The notes: generated by a model not told the origin, from the letters alone. A stretch of 64,000 nt of DNA from Pogostemon cablin (GCA_023678885.1 CM043001.1:10142092-10206091), one strand, 5' to 3'; positions 37,636 to 50,344 are shown, numbered from the stretch's first letter. Numbers and translations are program-made.

Positions 37636-39022
37636 TGTTGGCACTCGATCGTTTGGTTAACGTGACCCGTTAGGGTTCCATGTATTTCTAACAAGCAGCG
37701 GAAGCAAGTAAACATGAAACGCAATACCTTTCACCAAGGGTTGATGTAGAGGTTGAATTCTCGCTGGCAGACTGCGCAGTCCCACGAGAATAGCCATAAC
37801 TTCCTCTTCTGATGTTGGAATTGAGTGGTCTTTGCGCTCAGACGATCTTCTCTTTGACGGCTTTCCTTCAGTATATAATATATCAAAATCGGAGTATTGT
37901 ACGATTTTTTATGAATTTTGGAACATGATGAACTGCAGCAGCAAACGACCTTCCGGTCTTCTGCTGTATGTCCCAAGTCCGATCTCGACGTCGTGTGGGC
38001 GACGATCTACGAGACCTACTCAATCTGCTGTTCACTCTCTCTCTCGTATGTTAGGCGCAGAGTTAGGTTTAGAACAAACTGAGGTGACTTATATACATGG
38101 GCTACAGCAGGGACCAGGAGGAGAAATTGGGTTGGGCCTCCATTGGGCTTAAGTATCCAAGCTTAGCCCAAAGCTTATACTTAAGTCCAATAATAATAAT
38201 ATATTCCACTAAAATATTATTACTGCACTACCGTACCAATCCCAAAATTACGTTTTGGGCTCCTTCTTATTATGAGCCCGTTAGTCTCCCCATGTTTAAG
38301 ATATACAATGTCCATTAATTAATTTAAGTTACTGACAACTCAATTAATTAATATCTCATCCAAGAGTAGTACCACTCAACCTCATTATCATGCCGGAATA
38401 AATTTCACCTGCAGGGTTTATATGATAATCCTTATGAGCTCCTCAAGGGGACATCATCAACCTATGACGGACACAGATTCCTTCTACAATCAACAGCACA
38501 CCATAGAGACAGCACTACTTCCCAACTCATCGAGTTTGTTGATTTAATTACATGTAAATCTCACCCATTGATGAATCAAAGAAATACATACTGCCCTACG
38601 TGTCGAGGTTATTGTATAGGGATTAAGAGCACGAACTTCCATAATAACTGAGATCAAGTTCTCCTATAAGTCAGTATAAGTCGAACGATCTCAAGCGGTC
38701 CTGCTCAATACACACAAGTGCACTAATGTGATTCTATAGCCAAGACAAGCTAATACCAAACCACACTACAACCATCCCGATAGAGAGTCCCCGTCTATCT
38801 CAGTTGTGAGCATCTGTTTATACTTTATAAGGAAACCGATAATATGATCTTCCGCGTGTTGTCGCACAACATATTATCTACAATATAAAGTAAGTGGACT
38901 ATTGCATCGAACATATAAATAAATTATAAGATGCAATCATTTGATCATATGATTCTCATTTCAAATTAATTGTTATAATATTGTTCATACAAAAAGCTAG
39001 ACTTTTAGTATACAATCCAACA
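37636..39022 (-). repeat. 5' LTR of element B (1,387 bp)
   Basis: TGTTGGCACTCGATCG at 37636, CCAACA ending at 39022, then ATTAT. A TATA box (TTATATA on +) lies at 38089-38095. It is nearly identical to 30668-32054, with no length difference. Confidence 0.93.
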
Positions 39023-39027
39023 ATTAT
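39023..39027. repeat. Target-site duplication of element B, right copy
   Basis: ATTAT, matching 30663-30667. Confidence 0.93.
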
Positions 39028-39669
39028 CATGCCGGAATTAATCAACTTGCAAGATTTACATGATAAACCTTATGAGCTCCTCAAGGGGACTATCATCAAC
39101 CTATGACGGACATGGATTCCTTCTACAATCAACAGCACACCATAGAGACAATACTATTTCCCAACTCACCGAGTTTGTTGATTTAATACATGTAAATCTC
39201 ACCCATTGATGAATCAAAGAAATATATATTACCTTACGTGTCGAGGTTATTGTATAGGGATTAAGAGCACGAACATCCATAATAACTGAGATCAAGTTCT
39301 CCTATATAGACAGTACAAGTCGAACGATCTCTAACGGTCCTACTCAATACACACTAAGTGCACTAATGTGATTCTATAGTCAAGACAAACTAATACCAAA
39401 TCACACTACAAGCATCCCGATAGATAGTCCCCGTCTATCTCGGCTGTAAGCATCTGTTTATACTTTATAAGAAAACTGATAATATGATCTTCTGCATGTT
39501 GTCGCATAACATATTATCTACAGTATAAAGTAAATGGACTTTTGTACAAACATATAAATAAACAATTTATAATATGCAAAACATTTGATCATATGATTCT
39601 CATTTCAAATAAAATCATTAAAAACATTGTTCAATACAAAAGCAAGGCTTTTAGTATACAAATCTAACA
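39028..39669 (-). repeat. 3' LTR of element A, inner part
   Basis: Resumes CATGCCGGAATTAATC immediately after B and ends TCTAACA at 39669. Added to 30115-30667 the LTR is 1,195 bp, against 1,196 bp for the 5' LTR. Confidence 0.92.
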
Positions 39670-39678
39670 ATCTCCCAC
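39670..39678 (-). other. Polypurine tract of element A
   Basis: ATCTCCCAC on the + strand next to the LTR, as in B, C and D. Confidence 0.88.
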
Positions 39679-39691
39679 TTATACTAAAAGA

Positions 39692-41260
39692 CTACGCTGC
39701 CTTATCTGCTGACACGCATCTAATCCCCATTCCTTCTACAAGCCCATCGAACGCTTTTGCTGGAAGGCTCTTAGTAAAAGGATCAGCAAGGTTATCCTCA
39801 GATGTAATCTTAGCGACAACGACTTTCCCTCTTTTAACGATGTCTCGTATCAGGTGGTACTTGCGCTCAATGTGTTTACTCGCCTTATGGGCTCGTGGTT
39901 CCTTCGAGTTTGCTACTGCACCACTGTTATCACAATAAATTGTGATCGCTTTGGGCAAACGAGGAATCACATCCAAGTCCTTTAAGAAGTTCCTAAGCCA
40001 TACTGCTTCTTTAGCTGCCTCAGAGGCTGCTACATATTTAGCTTCCATGGTAGAGTCCACGATGCATTTCTGCTTCACACTCCTCCATATAATGGCTCCT
40101 CCTCCAAGAGTACACACATAAACCGAGGTGGATTTACTAGTATCCCTATCTGACTGGAAATCCGAATCAGTATAACCCAAAGGTAACAAAGTATCTGCCT
40201 TGTAAACCAGCACATAATCCCTAGTCCTTCGTAGGTACATCAAAATATGCTTTACCGCAGTCCAATGCCCCTGTCCTGGATTACTTTGATACCTACTGAC
40301 CATGCCCATGGCATAATAGATATCCGGTCTCGTACATAGCATAGCATACATGAGGGTTCCTACTGCCAAAGCATAAGGGACCAGCTTCATTGCCTCTATT
40401 TCTTGTTGTGTTTTAGGACACATCTCCTTAGATAGAGGTATTCCATGTCTGAAAGGTAGAAAACCTTTCTTGGAATCTTGCATGCTAAAATGAGTCAGGA
40501 TTGTATCAATATACGAAGCTTGGGATAAACATAACATTCTTTTCTTGCGATCCCTTATTAATTTGATCCCAAGAATGTGTCCATCTTCTCCTAAGTCCTT
40601 CATCTCAAACTGCTTGGACAGCATACCCTTACGCCCGACAATACTTTTACATTGTTTCCAATGAGCAGAATATCATCCACGTATAGTACAAGAAATACCA
40701 CTACGTTTCCGTCACACTTCTTGTACACACATGATTCATCCGGACATTGAATAAATCCATATGACTGGATTACTTCATCAAACCGGATGTTCCATGATCT
40801 TGAAGCTTGTTTCAATCCATAAATGGACCTTTTAAGCTTGCACACAAGATGTTCTTAACCCTTTGCAATGAATCCTTCTGGTTGCTTCATATAGATGTTT
40901 TCCTCAAGACTTCCATTAAGGAAAGCTGTCTTGACATCCATTTGCCATACCTCATAATTCATATGAGCAGCAATAGACAAAAGAATCCGGATTGACTTAA
41001 GCATGACCACAGGCGAGAAGGTTTCCTCATAATCGATTCCTTCTTTCTGAGTATATCCTTTAGCCACAAGCCTTGCTTTAAAGGTTTCCACCTTACCGTC
41101 AGATCCTCTTTTTCTCTTATAGATCCATTTGAATACAATAGCTTTTACACCATTGGGTGGTTCTACAAGCTCCCAGACTTGATTAGAATACATGGATTCT
41201 ATCTCAGATTTCATTGTGTTTTGCCATAATTGAGCATCTTTATCTTGCAGTGCCTCGTTG
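39692..41260 (-). pseudogene. Element A reverse transcriptase-RNase H region (stops and a frameshift)
   Basis: Three open pieces cover RVT_2-type RT and Copia RNase H. The N-terminal RT (41214-40855) has the VFKWIYKRK and ARLVAKGYTQKEGIDYEETF motifs. The middle (40845 to about 40630) has catalytic YVDD at 40672-40683 (LYVDDILLIGNN). The C-terminal RT plus RNase H (40624-39692, 310 codons) has TRPDIYYAMG, EAKYVAASEA and CDNSGAVANSKE and ends at a natural stop. Breaks seen are a TAA replacing a glutamine codon just after FIAKG (about 40855), a one-base frameshift near 40628, and a TAG upstream of RT at about 41264. The catalytic residues themselves remain. The enzyme would copy element RNA to DNA and remove the RNA strand. 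Confidence 0.92.
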
Positions 41261-41994
41261 TAATTCTATGGGTCAATTTCATGTTCACCCGGGACCAAGT
41301 CGGATGACTCTCCCAATCCCATGAATCTATCCGGTTGTCTGACAACCCTCCCACTACGACGAGACTCCGCAGGTAATTGTGTACCAGGTGTAACACGTGG
41401 TGCAGTGTCCTGTGGTATATCTTCTTGTACAGTTAGTATTATATTTGGTGTTTCCCCTCTAACTTCCTCTAGAATAATTTTACTCATGGGTTTGTGATCC
41501 ATTATATAATCCTCTTCCAAAAATCTGGCGTTAGTGCTCATGATCACCTTTTAGTCCTTGGGACTATAAAATAAACCACCCTTCGTTCCTCTGGGATACC
41601 CTATAAACAGACAAACATCAGTACATAATTCTAACTTATCAGCATCTGCCTTTAACATGTGTACCGGAGCACCTCAAATCCGAACATGTTTCAGACTAGG
41701 CTTGCGCCCGGTCCACAGTTCTGTGGGTGTGAAGGCTACCGATTTAGAAGGTACTAAGTTTAGAATGTAAGCCGCTGTTTCTAAGGCGTGTCCCCAAAAC
41801 GAATTTGGTAATTCTGAATAACTCATCATTGATCTTGCCATTTCCATAGGAGTCCTATTCCTTCTTTCCGCTACACCATTCTGTTGGGGTGTGCCTGGTG
41901 CAGACAATTGGGATTCAATCCCATTTTCCGATAAATAATTCCTAAACTCTCCCAAGAGGTATTCACCACCATGATCAGATCGTAGTGTTTTGAT
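41261..41994 (-). pseudogene. Element A integrase C-terminal part and hinge
   Basis: Continuation of the integrase interrupted by element C. It reads TLRSDHGGEY, then GTPQQNGVAERRNRT holding the catalytic glutamate, then LPNSFWGHALETAAYILN. A TGA replaces the tryptophan codon after HVRI (about 41673) and a TAA occurs in the following GLFYSPKD segment (about 41548). The hinge (41547-41266) is acidic and proline-rich, linking integrase to RT. The target of C fell inside the GK-YIKTLRSD stretch. Confidence 0.9.
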
Positions 41995-41999
41995 ATAAT
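41995..41999. repeat. Target-site duplication of element C, left copy
   Basis: ATAAT, against ATATT at 50340-50344 (one mismatch). Removing C with one copy restores the expected integrase reading around KTLRSD, which supports the pairing. Confidence 0.8.
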
Positions 42000-43390
42000 T
42001 GTTGGATTGTATTCTAAAAGTCTAGCTTTTTGTATGAACAATGTTATAACAATTAATTTGAAATGAGAATCATATGATCAAATGATTGCATCTTATAATT
42101 TATTTATATGTTCAATGCAATAGTCCACTTACTTTATACTGTAGATAATATGTTGTGCGACAACACGCGGAAGTTCATATTATCGGTTTCCTTATAAAGT
42201 ATAAACAGATGCTCACAACCGAGATAGACGGGGACTCTCTATCGGGATGGTTGTAGTGTGATTTGGTATTAGCTTGTCTTGGCTATAGAATCGCATTAGT
42301 GCACTTGTGTGTATTGAGCAGGACCGATTGAGATCGTTCGACTTTACTGACTTATAGGAGAACTTGATCTCAGTTATTATGGAAGTTCGTGCTCTTAATC
42401 CCTATATAATAATCTCGACACGTAGGGCAGTATGTATTTCTTTGATTCATCAATGGGTGAGATTTACATGTAATTAAATCAACAAACTCGATGAGTTGGG
42501 AAGTAGTGCTGTCTCTATGGTGTGTTGTTGATTGTAGAAGGAATCCGTGTCCGTCATAGGTTGATGATGTCCCCTTGAGGAGCTCATAAGGATTATCATG
42601 TAAACCCTGCAGGTGGAATTTATTTCGGCATGATAATGAGGTTGAGTGGTACTACTCTTGGATGAGATATTAATTAATTGAGTTGTCAGTAACTTAAATT
42701 AATTAATGGACATTGTATATCTTAAACATGGGGAGACTAACGGGCTCATAATAAGAAGGAGCCCAAAACGTAATTTTGGGATTGGTACGGTAGTGCAATA
42801 ATAATATTTTAGTGAAATATATTATTATTATTGGACTTAAGTATAAGCTTTGGGCTAAGCTTGGATACTTAAGCCCAATGGAGGCCCAACCCAATTTCTC
42901 CTCCTGGTCCCTGCTGTAGCCCATGTATATAAGTCACCTCAGCTTATCTGGAACCCTAATCTAATCTAATTCATTATTCACGTGTGATGAGGGTTGAGAG
43001 CAGATTGAGTAGGTCTCGTAGATCGTCGCCCACACGACGTCGAGATCGGACTTGGGACATACAGCAGAAGATCAGAAGGTAGTTTACTGCTGCTATCCGC
43101 GACCTTGCAAAATTTGTATAAATTCGTACAATACTCAGAATTTGATGATCAATATACTGACGGAAAGCCATCGAAGAGAGAATTGTCTGAACGCAAAGAT
43201 CACTCAATTCCGATATCAGACGAGGAAGTTATGGCCATTCTCATGGGACTGCGCAGGCTGCCTGCGAGAATTAATCTTCATCAACATACCTGGTGAACGG
43301 TAATCGTTTCTATGATTTATTGCTTCCGCTATGTTAGAAACACATGGTATGCTAACAGTTCACGTTAACCAAACGATCCAAGTGCCAAAA
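42000..43390 (+). repeat. 5' LTR of element C (1,391 bp)
   Basis: TGTTGGATTG at 42000. The 3' edge is CCAAAA at 43390, where CCAACA is expected, directly before ATTGGTATCAGAGC. The U3 inverted repeat spans 42833-42876 and the TATA box is 42926-42932. Confidence 0.92.
42926..42932 (+). promoter_or_regulatory. TATA box in the C 5' LTR
   Basis: TATATAA in the context GTAGCCCATG...GTCACCTCAGC, equivalent to the TATA boxes of B, D, E and F. Confidence 0.6.
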
Positions 43391-43392
43391 AT

Positions 43393-43404
43393 TGGTATCA
43401 GAGC
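43393..43404 (+). other. Primer binding site of element C
   Basis: TGGTATCAGAGC, initiator tRNA-Met type, two bases after the LTR. Confidence 0.92.
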
Positions 43405-44025
43405 TTCGGTTTCGTGGTGAAGCGTGACACGTTAGGCTAGGGTTTATGTGATTAATTTTTCGAAATTAGGATCGCATGTTTAGAGTAGGGTTTTGGTTTT
43501 ACTACGCAAACCATGAATATCCCTATGTGAAATATACCCTATATCATATCTGTTCGTTGATGGTTGTGTGTGAGAGGATTCGACGAAAACTGTTTGTCAA
43601 TTTCACATGGAAGGAAGAAATTGAGAGAAAATCCAGCGCAGTGATATTGCAGAGGCAATAACCAGAGTTTCAACCGTCGGATCAGGCTGAATTTTGGTCA
43701 GCACTTTCGGATTTTAGATGTACATTTTGAACGGTGAAGATCGTATTTGGAGCTTTGTATTGTCGGGAATACGCCAAAAACAGAAGCAGTTTTTTGAGCG
43801 ATTCTGTTATGCGCAGTCGAGGAAAAAGAGCTATTTCTCACAATCTAACCGTTGGATCGACCTGTAATTTGGACAGCATGTTCAAAACTCACAGGCGTAG
43901 ATTTTGGACGGTGGAGATTGGATTCCCAAGTTCCTAAAGTTGCGAACCCTGAACGACAGTTGGTGTAGTTTGATGTTGCGCGTTGGGCTGAACTTGGTTC
44001 CGTGCAAGTAGGCCCTTGGACGAGA

Positions 44026-44496
44026 GGATTTGCATCAGGTTCGATTGGTCTGCATCAGGTTCGATCGATGCTACACCAAGTTCGAGCAGATTTGCATCAG
44101 GTTTGATTGGTCTGCATCAGGTTCGATCGATGCTGCACCAGGTTCGAACGGATTTGCATCAGGTTCGATTGGTCTGCATCAAGTTCGATCGATGCTGCAC
44201 CAGGTTCGAACGGATTTGCATTAGGTTCGATTGGTCTGCATCAAGTTCGATCGATACTGCACCAGGTTCGAATGGATTTGCATCAGGTTCGATTGGTCTG
44301 CATCAGGTTCGATCGATGCTGCACCAGGTTCGAGCGGATTTGCATCAGGTTCGATTGGTCTGCATCAGGTTCGATCAATCCTGCACCAGGTTCGAGCGGA
44401 TTCACATCAGGTTCAATTGGTCTGCATCAGGTTTGATCGACTCTGCACCAGGTTCGAGCGGGTTTGCATCAAGTTCGATTGGTCTGCATCAGGTTC
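44026..44496 (+). repeat. 62-bp tandem repeat in the C leader
   Basis: About 7.6 copies of 62 bp, each made of three sub-repeats of 20-22 bp (GCATCAGGTTCGATTGGTCT, then a GCATCAGGTTCGATCGATGC form, then a GCACCAGGTTCGAACGGATT form). 62 is not a multiple of three, so the open frames over it cycle through the same three peptides and are not a gene. It falls where B has a single unexpanded GC-rich stretch (about 36600). Confidence 0.9.
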
Positions 44497-44899
44497 CGCG
44501 TGAGTCTTCACAATATGATCGGGCAGGGTGCCAGAGTGGTGGAGCAAGCTGCGGGGAAGTCGATCCCCATCGCAGTTGTCCGCATTCGTGATTGGTGGCG
44601 AACAATCGAATTCGCTGTTATATAACTGTTATAATTGATTTATTAATTGATTGTTGTTATATATGTATGCATGATTCTCTATGATTTATTGCCTTAAATA
44701 GAAGCATGCTAGATTGCGTATTATATTTGGTATATTATATGCATGTATGTTGGAGTGTTGATCAAGTCAACTTATTTTTGGCAATTTATTTCCTTATATA
44801 TAACTGCTATAATTGTTTTATTGGTCAATTATTGTTATATATTTGGAAGTATGAGCATGCTAGGTTGCGTATTTTATTTTTAAATATTATATGCATGTA

Positions 44900-45475
44900 A
44901 AAACCCTCAGTGTTGAATAACTAAGTGGGAGAGGGGATTGGTAAAAATTCCCGCGCCTCCATTATTGGTTTGTTAGCAATGTTAATAAACTTGCGCGTCG
45001 GCATTAGAGCCTTCCTCCCCATCGGATGAGTTTATTCATGGATTGCTGGGACAGACTTCTTTAAATAATTATGTTTGTAATGTGATGCATATAAACTTGT
45101 GCGTTGGCATAGACCTTCCTCCCTATCGGATGAGTTCATGTGCGGATCACTGTACAGACTTATAATTGATGACTGTAGGAAGTTATCCGAGCGCGTGTGT
45201 ACTTCTCCATCTGTAAGGCACATAAGCTTGGGCCGCGGACTTGGAGTCAAATAATGGTGTACACTTAGGTGTAAATAATAAGTATCCTCCCCATCGGAGT
45301 CACTGCTTTTATTTGCATGGCTAAAGAGGAACCGACTATTAATTATTTTGTCATAAAGTTAGGTTGACAAATGAAATTAATGGGTAAAACCTTCTCTTGT
45401 AAATGTTCGGGTTCGTAAACGTCCACACTATCGTGGCTTGCAGACTCATGGTGCTTGAGATGTCGGTGAATTTTA
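44900..45475 (+). other. Conserved leader module (copy in element C)
   Basis: Element-strand landmarks: ACCCTCAGTGTTGAATAACT, AAGTGGGAGAGGGGATTGG, two CTTCCTCCC..ATCGGATGAGTT segments, GAGATGTCGGTGAATTTTA. Confidence 0.75.
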
Positions 45476-45599
45476 TTTTTATATTGTTTTGAGGGAATCA
45501 ATATAAAAGGATAAAATTTGAAGTTTTGATCGGTATATTTATTTGTGATCCTCTGATTTTCAAATGGTTTTATCTCACTTATTATTAACTAAAAGAAAT

Positions 45600-48500
45600 T
45601 ATATTTACTTGTCCAAATTAGATGATTAGAAAAGATTCTTGGTTTTGAATTTTACTGCTTAAGAAAATACATGTGTGTTCTCACAAAGGACGTCTCATGA
45701 TGCCTATTTAAAGTCTCTAGTGAAGAGATGAGAGGTTCATAGAAATATGATGGTCTCATGTAACTCTTCGGATACTTGAGTAATTTAAAAGGCGGTAGGT
45801 CATGATTGAATTTGATGAATGAATTGGAAATACATGGAATAGAAGTTGAAGGGGAAACCTAAGTCAATTTTATTCTTCATAATTGCCTAGATGTTTTGAG
45901 TAAGTTTCTCATGAATTACAAGAGGTTGTATATGGTGGGAAACTTTTGACAAAACATGTGGTAAAGGAAATTCAATTTCATAAAAGGAGTGAACAAGGAT
46001 AGAATCTTACTTACTAGTTGTTTAAACATGATTAGTGATGGCATCTACTGACACGAAGTGTGTAGATACTGGAATCACTGAATGTTCATTACTAAGTGAG
46101 GATAAGATTTTTATGACATGGGTAAAACTACAAGACTAGTGGCTATTGCAGTGGGAGTTGTTTATTTATCTTACGATATGAATAAATGTTTGATTTTGTA
46201 AAATTGTCTTTACTTACATTTTCATAGAAAGAATTTGATTTCGATTTCTATGCATTAATAGATGGATACTCTATTTCATTTAAATGACATGGTCATTATA
46301 ATGAAGGATAGAGTTGTAATCTATTACGGTACGTTGATGGACAATTTGTATACTCTTAAATCATGTATATTCCACAGATGCAACAAATACTAATTAATAA
46401 TGCATCTTCTGATCTTAGTAAGAGAAAGTAACCTTCGGAGATGAACTAAACATGCATTTGGCGTCTAAGACTAGATCATTTTACTTGAGTAGGACTCAAA
46501 AGTTGATAGCAGATGGACCGTAAGGTTTATCTGAAGTGGAAACTATCGGACTTGCGAGTCTTACTTGGAAGTAAAAATGATTAATTACCTTTTCAAGGTA
46601 AAGGGGTGTAGAGCCAAAGATATATATGTTGGAATTGGTTCATTCTGATTCAAGCGGGCCTAATATTATCTAGGCGAGAGGTGGTTATGAATAATCGAAG
46701 ATTATTCTAGATACCGATATATTTATTTGATGCACTGCATGTCTAAATTCTTTGATTTATTCAAGAATTACAAGGTTGGTACAGTAAAGCATCATGGAAA
46801 ATATATCAAGTAATGACGATTTAATCGTCATTACGAGTACCTCTTAGGATAATTAGGAACTATTAATCAGAGGTTGAGATTAAATCTCAAGTGGTCTACA
46901 CCGGGCATGCCCCAGCTGAATGGTGTGGTGAATAGAAGGAATAAGACTCTTATGGTAATGATTAGATAGATGATGAATTATTTGGAATTACTTAATTCAT
47001 TTTATGGATAAGCCCTAGAAACAGTAATTCATTTGAATGTTTGTCTGTTTGTGGGATATGCTATAAAAATGAAGGTGATTTATTTAGTCTAAAAGATCAA
47101 AGGGTGATTGTTAACACAAATACTAGATTTTTGGAAAGGGACTATGTAATAAATCACAAACCCATGTATGAGTTGTTCTAAAGGTAGTGAGAAGAAAACA
47201 CAAAGTATAAGTACCAAGTGTACAAGAGGATATACCACAAGGTAAACTGCAATGCGTGTCACGTCTGATACATAATTACATGTAGTTCCTTGTCGCAGTG
47301 GGAGGATTATTCGACAACCCGTGAGATACATGTTTTGGGAAAGTCGTAAGACTTGATCCTTAGTAAACATGGTATTATCCCAGGGATACGAAATTGCACT
47401 ACAAAATTAAAATGCGGAATCTTAGTAAGTGCAATGAATATTAAAATAGAATCGATGGATTTTAAATTAGGTCTGGATGCTTGTTGAACCGCTAAATGGC
47501 GTAAAAGCCATTGGAAGCGGGCATGCAAGAATAAAAGAGGATCATAGAATAAGGTGAAAATCTTGGAAGCAAGCTTGTTGCGAAAAGGTATACTCAGAAA
47601 GAAAGGGTCGATTATGAGAAAACATGTTCGCCGGTAGCTATGCCTAAGTTGATCCGAACTCTTTTATTTGTTGCTACTCATATGAAATATGAGGGATAGC
47701 AAACAGATATCGAGACAGCTTTCCTGATTGGAATTCTTAAGGGAAACATCTATATGAAGCAACCAAAGTGATTCATTGCAAAGAGCTAAGAGCATTGTGA
47801 TAGTGAGCTTAAAAGTGTCCATTAATGGACTAAAACAAGCTTCAAGATCATGAAAAATCCGTTTTGATGAGGTAATCCAGTGACATGGGTCTAATCAATG
47901 ATCGGATGGGTCTTGTGTATTGAAAAGAGTGATGGAAATGTGGTGGTATTTCTTGTATTATACGTAGATAGTATCTTGCTCATTGGAGACAATGAAAGAG
48001 TATTGTCGGGCGTATGGGTATGGTTGATAAAGCGGTATGAGATGAAGGACTTAAGAAGAGCAAAAATATCCTTTTGATCACGGTAATACGGATCACAAGA
48101 AAGGATGTTATGCTTATCTCAAGTTTCGTATAATGATACGATCCTTACTCGTTTAGCATGTGAATTTATCTAAGTGAATGTGTCTTGTGACACAAAAGTA
48201 GATAAAGAAGATGAAAGCGGTTCCTTATGCTTCGGCAAATGAGAAAGCTTAATCTAAGGAATGCTATGCACGAGATTGGATATCTATTTTGCCGATGGCA
48301 TGAACAGTGGGTATCAACATAACCCGGAACAAGAATGATGAACTGTGGTAAGACATATACTTATGTACCTGAAAAGGACTAGAAACTATATGTGGGCTTA
48401 CCGAACAGATTCACTGATTCTTATGGGTTACATAGATTCAGATTTTTCAAATCAGATAGGGACGACAGTAAATCCACCTCAAAGGTTATGCGTTTAATTT

Positions 48501-48930
48501 TAGAAAGTAGAGTCATAATATGGAGGAGTGTTATATAGAAATATATTTCAGACTCCTGATTCCATCATGGAAAGATGATAAATTGGAGCCTATGAGGCAG
48601 CCAAAGTATCTGTATGACTTTAGAAACTTCAAGATGGACTTCGAAGTGTTTCTAAGTTTGCCCAAGGATATCACAATTTATATTGATGATATTGGTGCTG
48701 TTGCAAACTTGAAGGAATCACGAGCCCATAAGGCAATTAAACACATGGAGTGCAAGTACCACCTATTACGAGAAATCGTATGATGAGGGGAAGGTTGTTG
48801 TTGCCTAGATTGCATCGGATGATGACCTAGTAAATCCATTTACAAGGACCTTAAGGCGAGAGCTTTTGATGGTCGTGTAGTGGGAGTGGAAATCAGATGT
48901 ATGGCAGAAGACATGACAGCATAGTCTTTT
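45600..48930 (+). pseudogene. Decayed gag-pol of element C
   Basis: gag relic about 45620-46035. Protease relic about 46040-46090 keeping GATACTGGA (DTG). Integrase zinc-finger relic near 46460 (CATTTGGCGTCTAAGACTAG, cf. HLRLGH in A). Integrase core and C-terminal relic to about 47080. RT relic about 47590-48170, in which tacgtagatagt at 47961-47972 reads YVDS, losing an essential aspartate. RNase H relic at 48520-48783 (IDDIGAVANLKES). Stops and frameshifts throughout. The YVDS change is shared with D. Confidence 0.85.
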
Positions 48931-48937
48931 AGTATAA

Positions 48938-48946
48938 GTGGGAGAT
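48938..48946 (+). other. Polypurine tract of element C
   Basis: GTGGGAGAT immediately before the 3' LTR. Confidence 0.88.
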
Positions 48947-50339
48947 TGTTGGATTGTATACTAAAAGTCTAGTTTTTTGTATGAACAATTTTATAACAAT
49001 TAATTTGAAATGAGAATCATATGATCAAATGATTTCATCTTATAATTTATTTATATGTTCGATGCAATAGTCCACTTACTTTATACTGTAGATAATATGT
49101 TGTGCGACAACACGCGGAAGATCTTATTATTGGTTTCCTTATAAAGTATAAACAGATGCTCACAACCGAGATAGACGGGGACTCTCTATCGGGATGGTTG
49201 TAGTGTGATTTGGTATTAGCTTGTCTTGGCTATAGAATCGCATTAGTGCACTTGTGTGTATTGAGCAGGACCGCTTGAGATCGTTCGACTTATACTGACT
49301 TATAGGAGAACTTGATCTCAGTTATTATGGAAGTTCGTGCTCTTAATCCCTATACAATAACCTCGACACGTAGGGCAGTATGTATTTCTTTGATTCATCA
49401 ATGGGTGAGATTTACATGTAATTAAATCTACAAACTTGATGAGTTGGGAAGTAGTGCTGTCTCTATGGTGTGTTGTTGATTGTAGAAGGAATCCGTGTCC
49501 GTCATAGGTTGATTATATCCCCTTGAGGAGCTCATAAGGATTATCATGTAAACCCTGCAGGTGGAATTTATTTCGGCATGATAATGAGGTTGAGTGGTAC
49601 TACTCTTGGATGAGATATTAATTAATTGAGTTGTCAGTAACTTAAATTAATTAATGGACATTGTATATCTTAAACATGGGGAGACTAACGGGCTCATAAT
49701 AAGAAGGAGCCCAAAACGTAATTTTGGGATTGGTACGGTAGTGCAATAATAATATTTTAGTGGAATATATTATTATTATTGGACTTAAGTATAAGCTTTG
49801 GGCTAAGCTTGGATACTTAAGCCCAATGGAGGCCCAACCCAATTTCTCCTCCTGGTCCCTGCTGTAGCCCATGTATATAAGTCACCTCAGCTTATCTGGA
49901 ACCCTAATCTAATCTAATTCATTATTCACGTGTGATGAGGGTTGAGAGCAGATTGAGTAGGTCTCGTAGATCGTCGCCCACACGACGTCGAGATCGGACT
50001 TGGGACATACAGCAGAAGATCAGAAGGTAGTTTGCTGCTGCTGTTCGCGACCTTGCGAAATTTGTATAAATTCGTACAGTACTCAGAATTTGATGATCAA
50101 TATACTGACAGAAAGCCATCGAAGAGAGAATCGTCTGAACGCAAAGATCACTCAATTCCAATATCAGACGAGGAAGTTATGGCCATTCTCGTGGGACTGC
50201 GCAGGCTGCCTGCGAGAATTAATCTTCATCAACATACCCTGGTGAACGGTAATCGTTTCTATGATTTATTGCTTCCGCTGTGTTAGAAACGCATGGTATG
50301 CTAACGGTTCACGTTAACCAAACGATCCAAGATCCAACA
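48947..50339 (+). repeat. 3' LTR of element C (1,393 bp)
   Basis: TGTTGGATTG at 48947, CCAACA ending at 50339, then the ATATT target copy. Confidence 0.93.
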
Positions 50340-50344
50340 ATATT
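50340..50344. repeat. Target-site duplication of element C, right copy
   Basis: ATATT, partner of ATAAT at 41995-41999 with one substitution. Confidence 0.8.

Larger units (their letters stand above)
30668..39022 (-). mobile_element. Element B: complete non-autonomous Copia-type element (8,355 bp)
   Basis: Two LTRs of 1,387 bp each, both ending TGTTGG...CCAACA, with primer site, polypurine tract and a perfect ATTAT target duplication, inserted in the 3' LTR of A. I counted roughly 15 differences between the LTRs by eye (about 1%). The interior has no open gag-pol: only relics of RNase H, RT, integrase C-terminus, protease and gag remain, and relative to C and D a block of about 470 bp covering the integrase zinc-finger and core region is deleted near 34070. 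The leader carries expanded tandem repeats. Confidence 0.93.
42000..50339 (+). mobile_element. Element C: complete non-autonomous Copia-type element (8,340 bp)
   Basis: LTRs of 1,391 and 1,393 bp, primer site, polypurine tract and a 5-bp target duplication with one mismatch; inserted in the integrase of A in opposite orientation. About 30 LTR differences by eye (about 2%). The LTR belongs to the same subfamily as B. The interior has only relics of gag-pol in the same degenerate form as B and D. The leader contains a 62-bp tandem repeat not expanded in B. Confidence 0.93.

Noticed and set aside
42703..42924. 73-codon frame in B and C LTRs (also 31129-31350, 38097-38318, 49651-49872)
   Set aside because: Antisense to U3, present only because these LTRs are copies of one another; broken in the other families.
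44016..44591. 191-codon frame with repeated peptides in C
   Set aside because: It is the 62-bp tandem repeat read through. The period is not a multiple of three, so the frame cycles.
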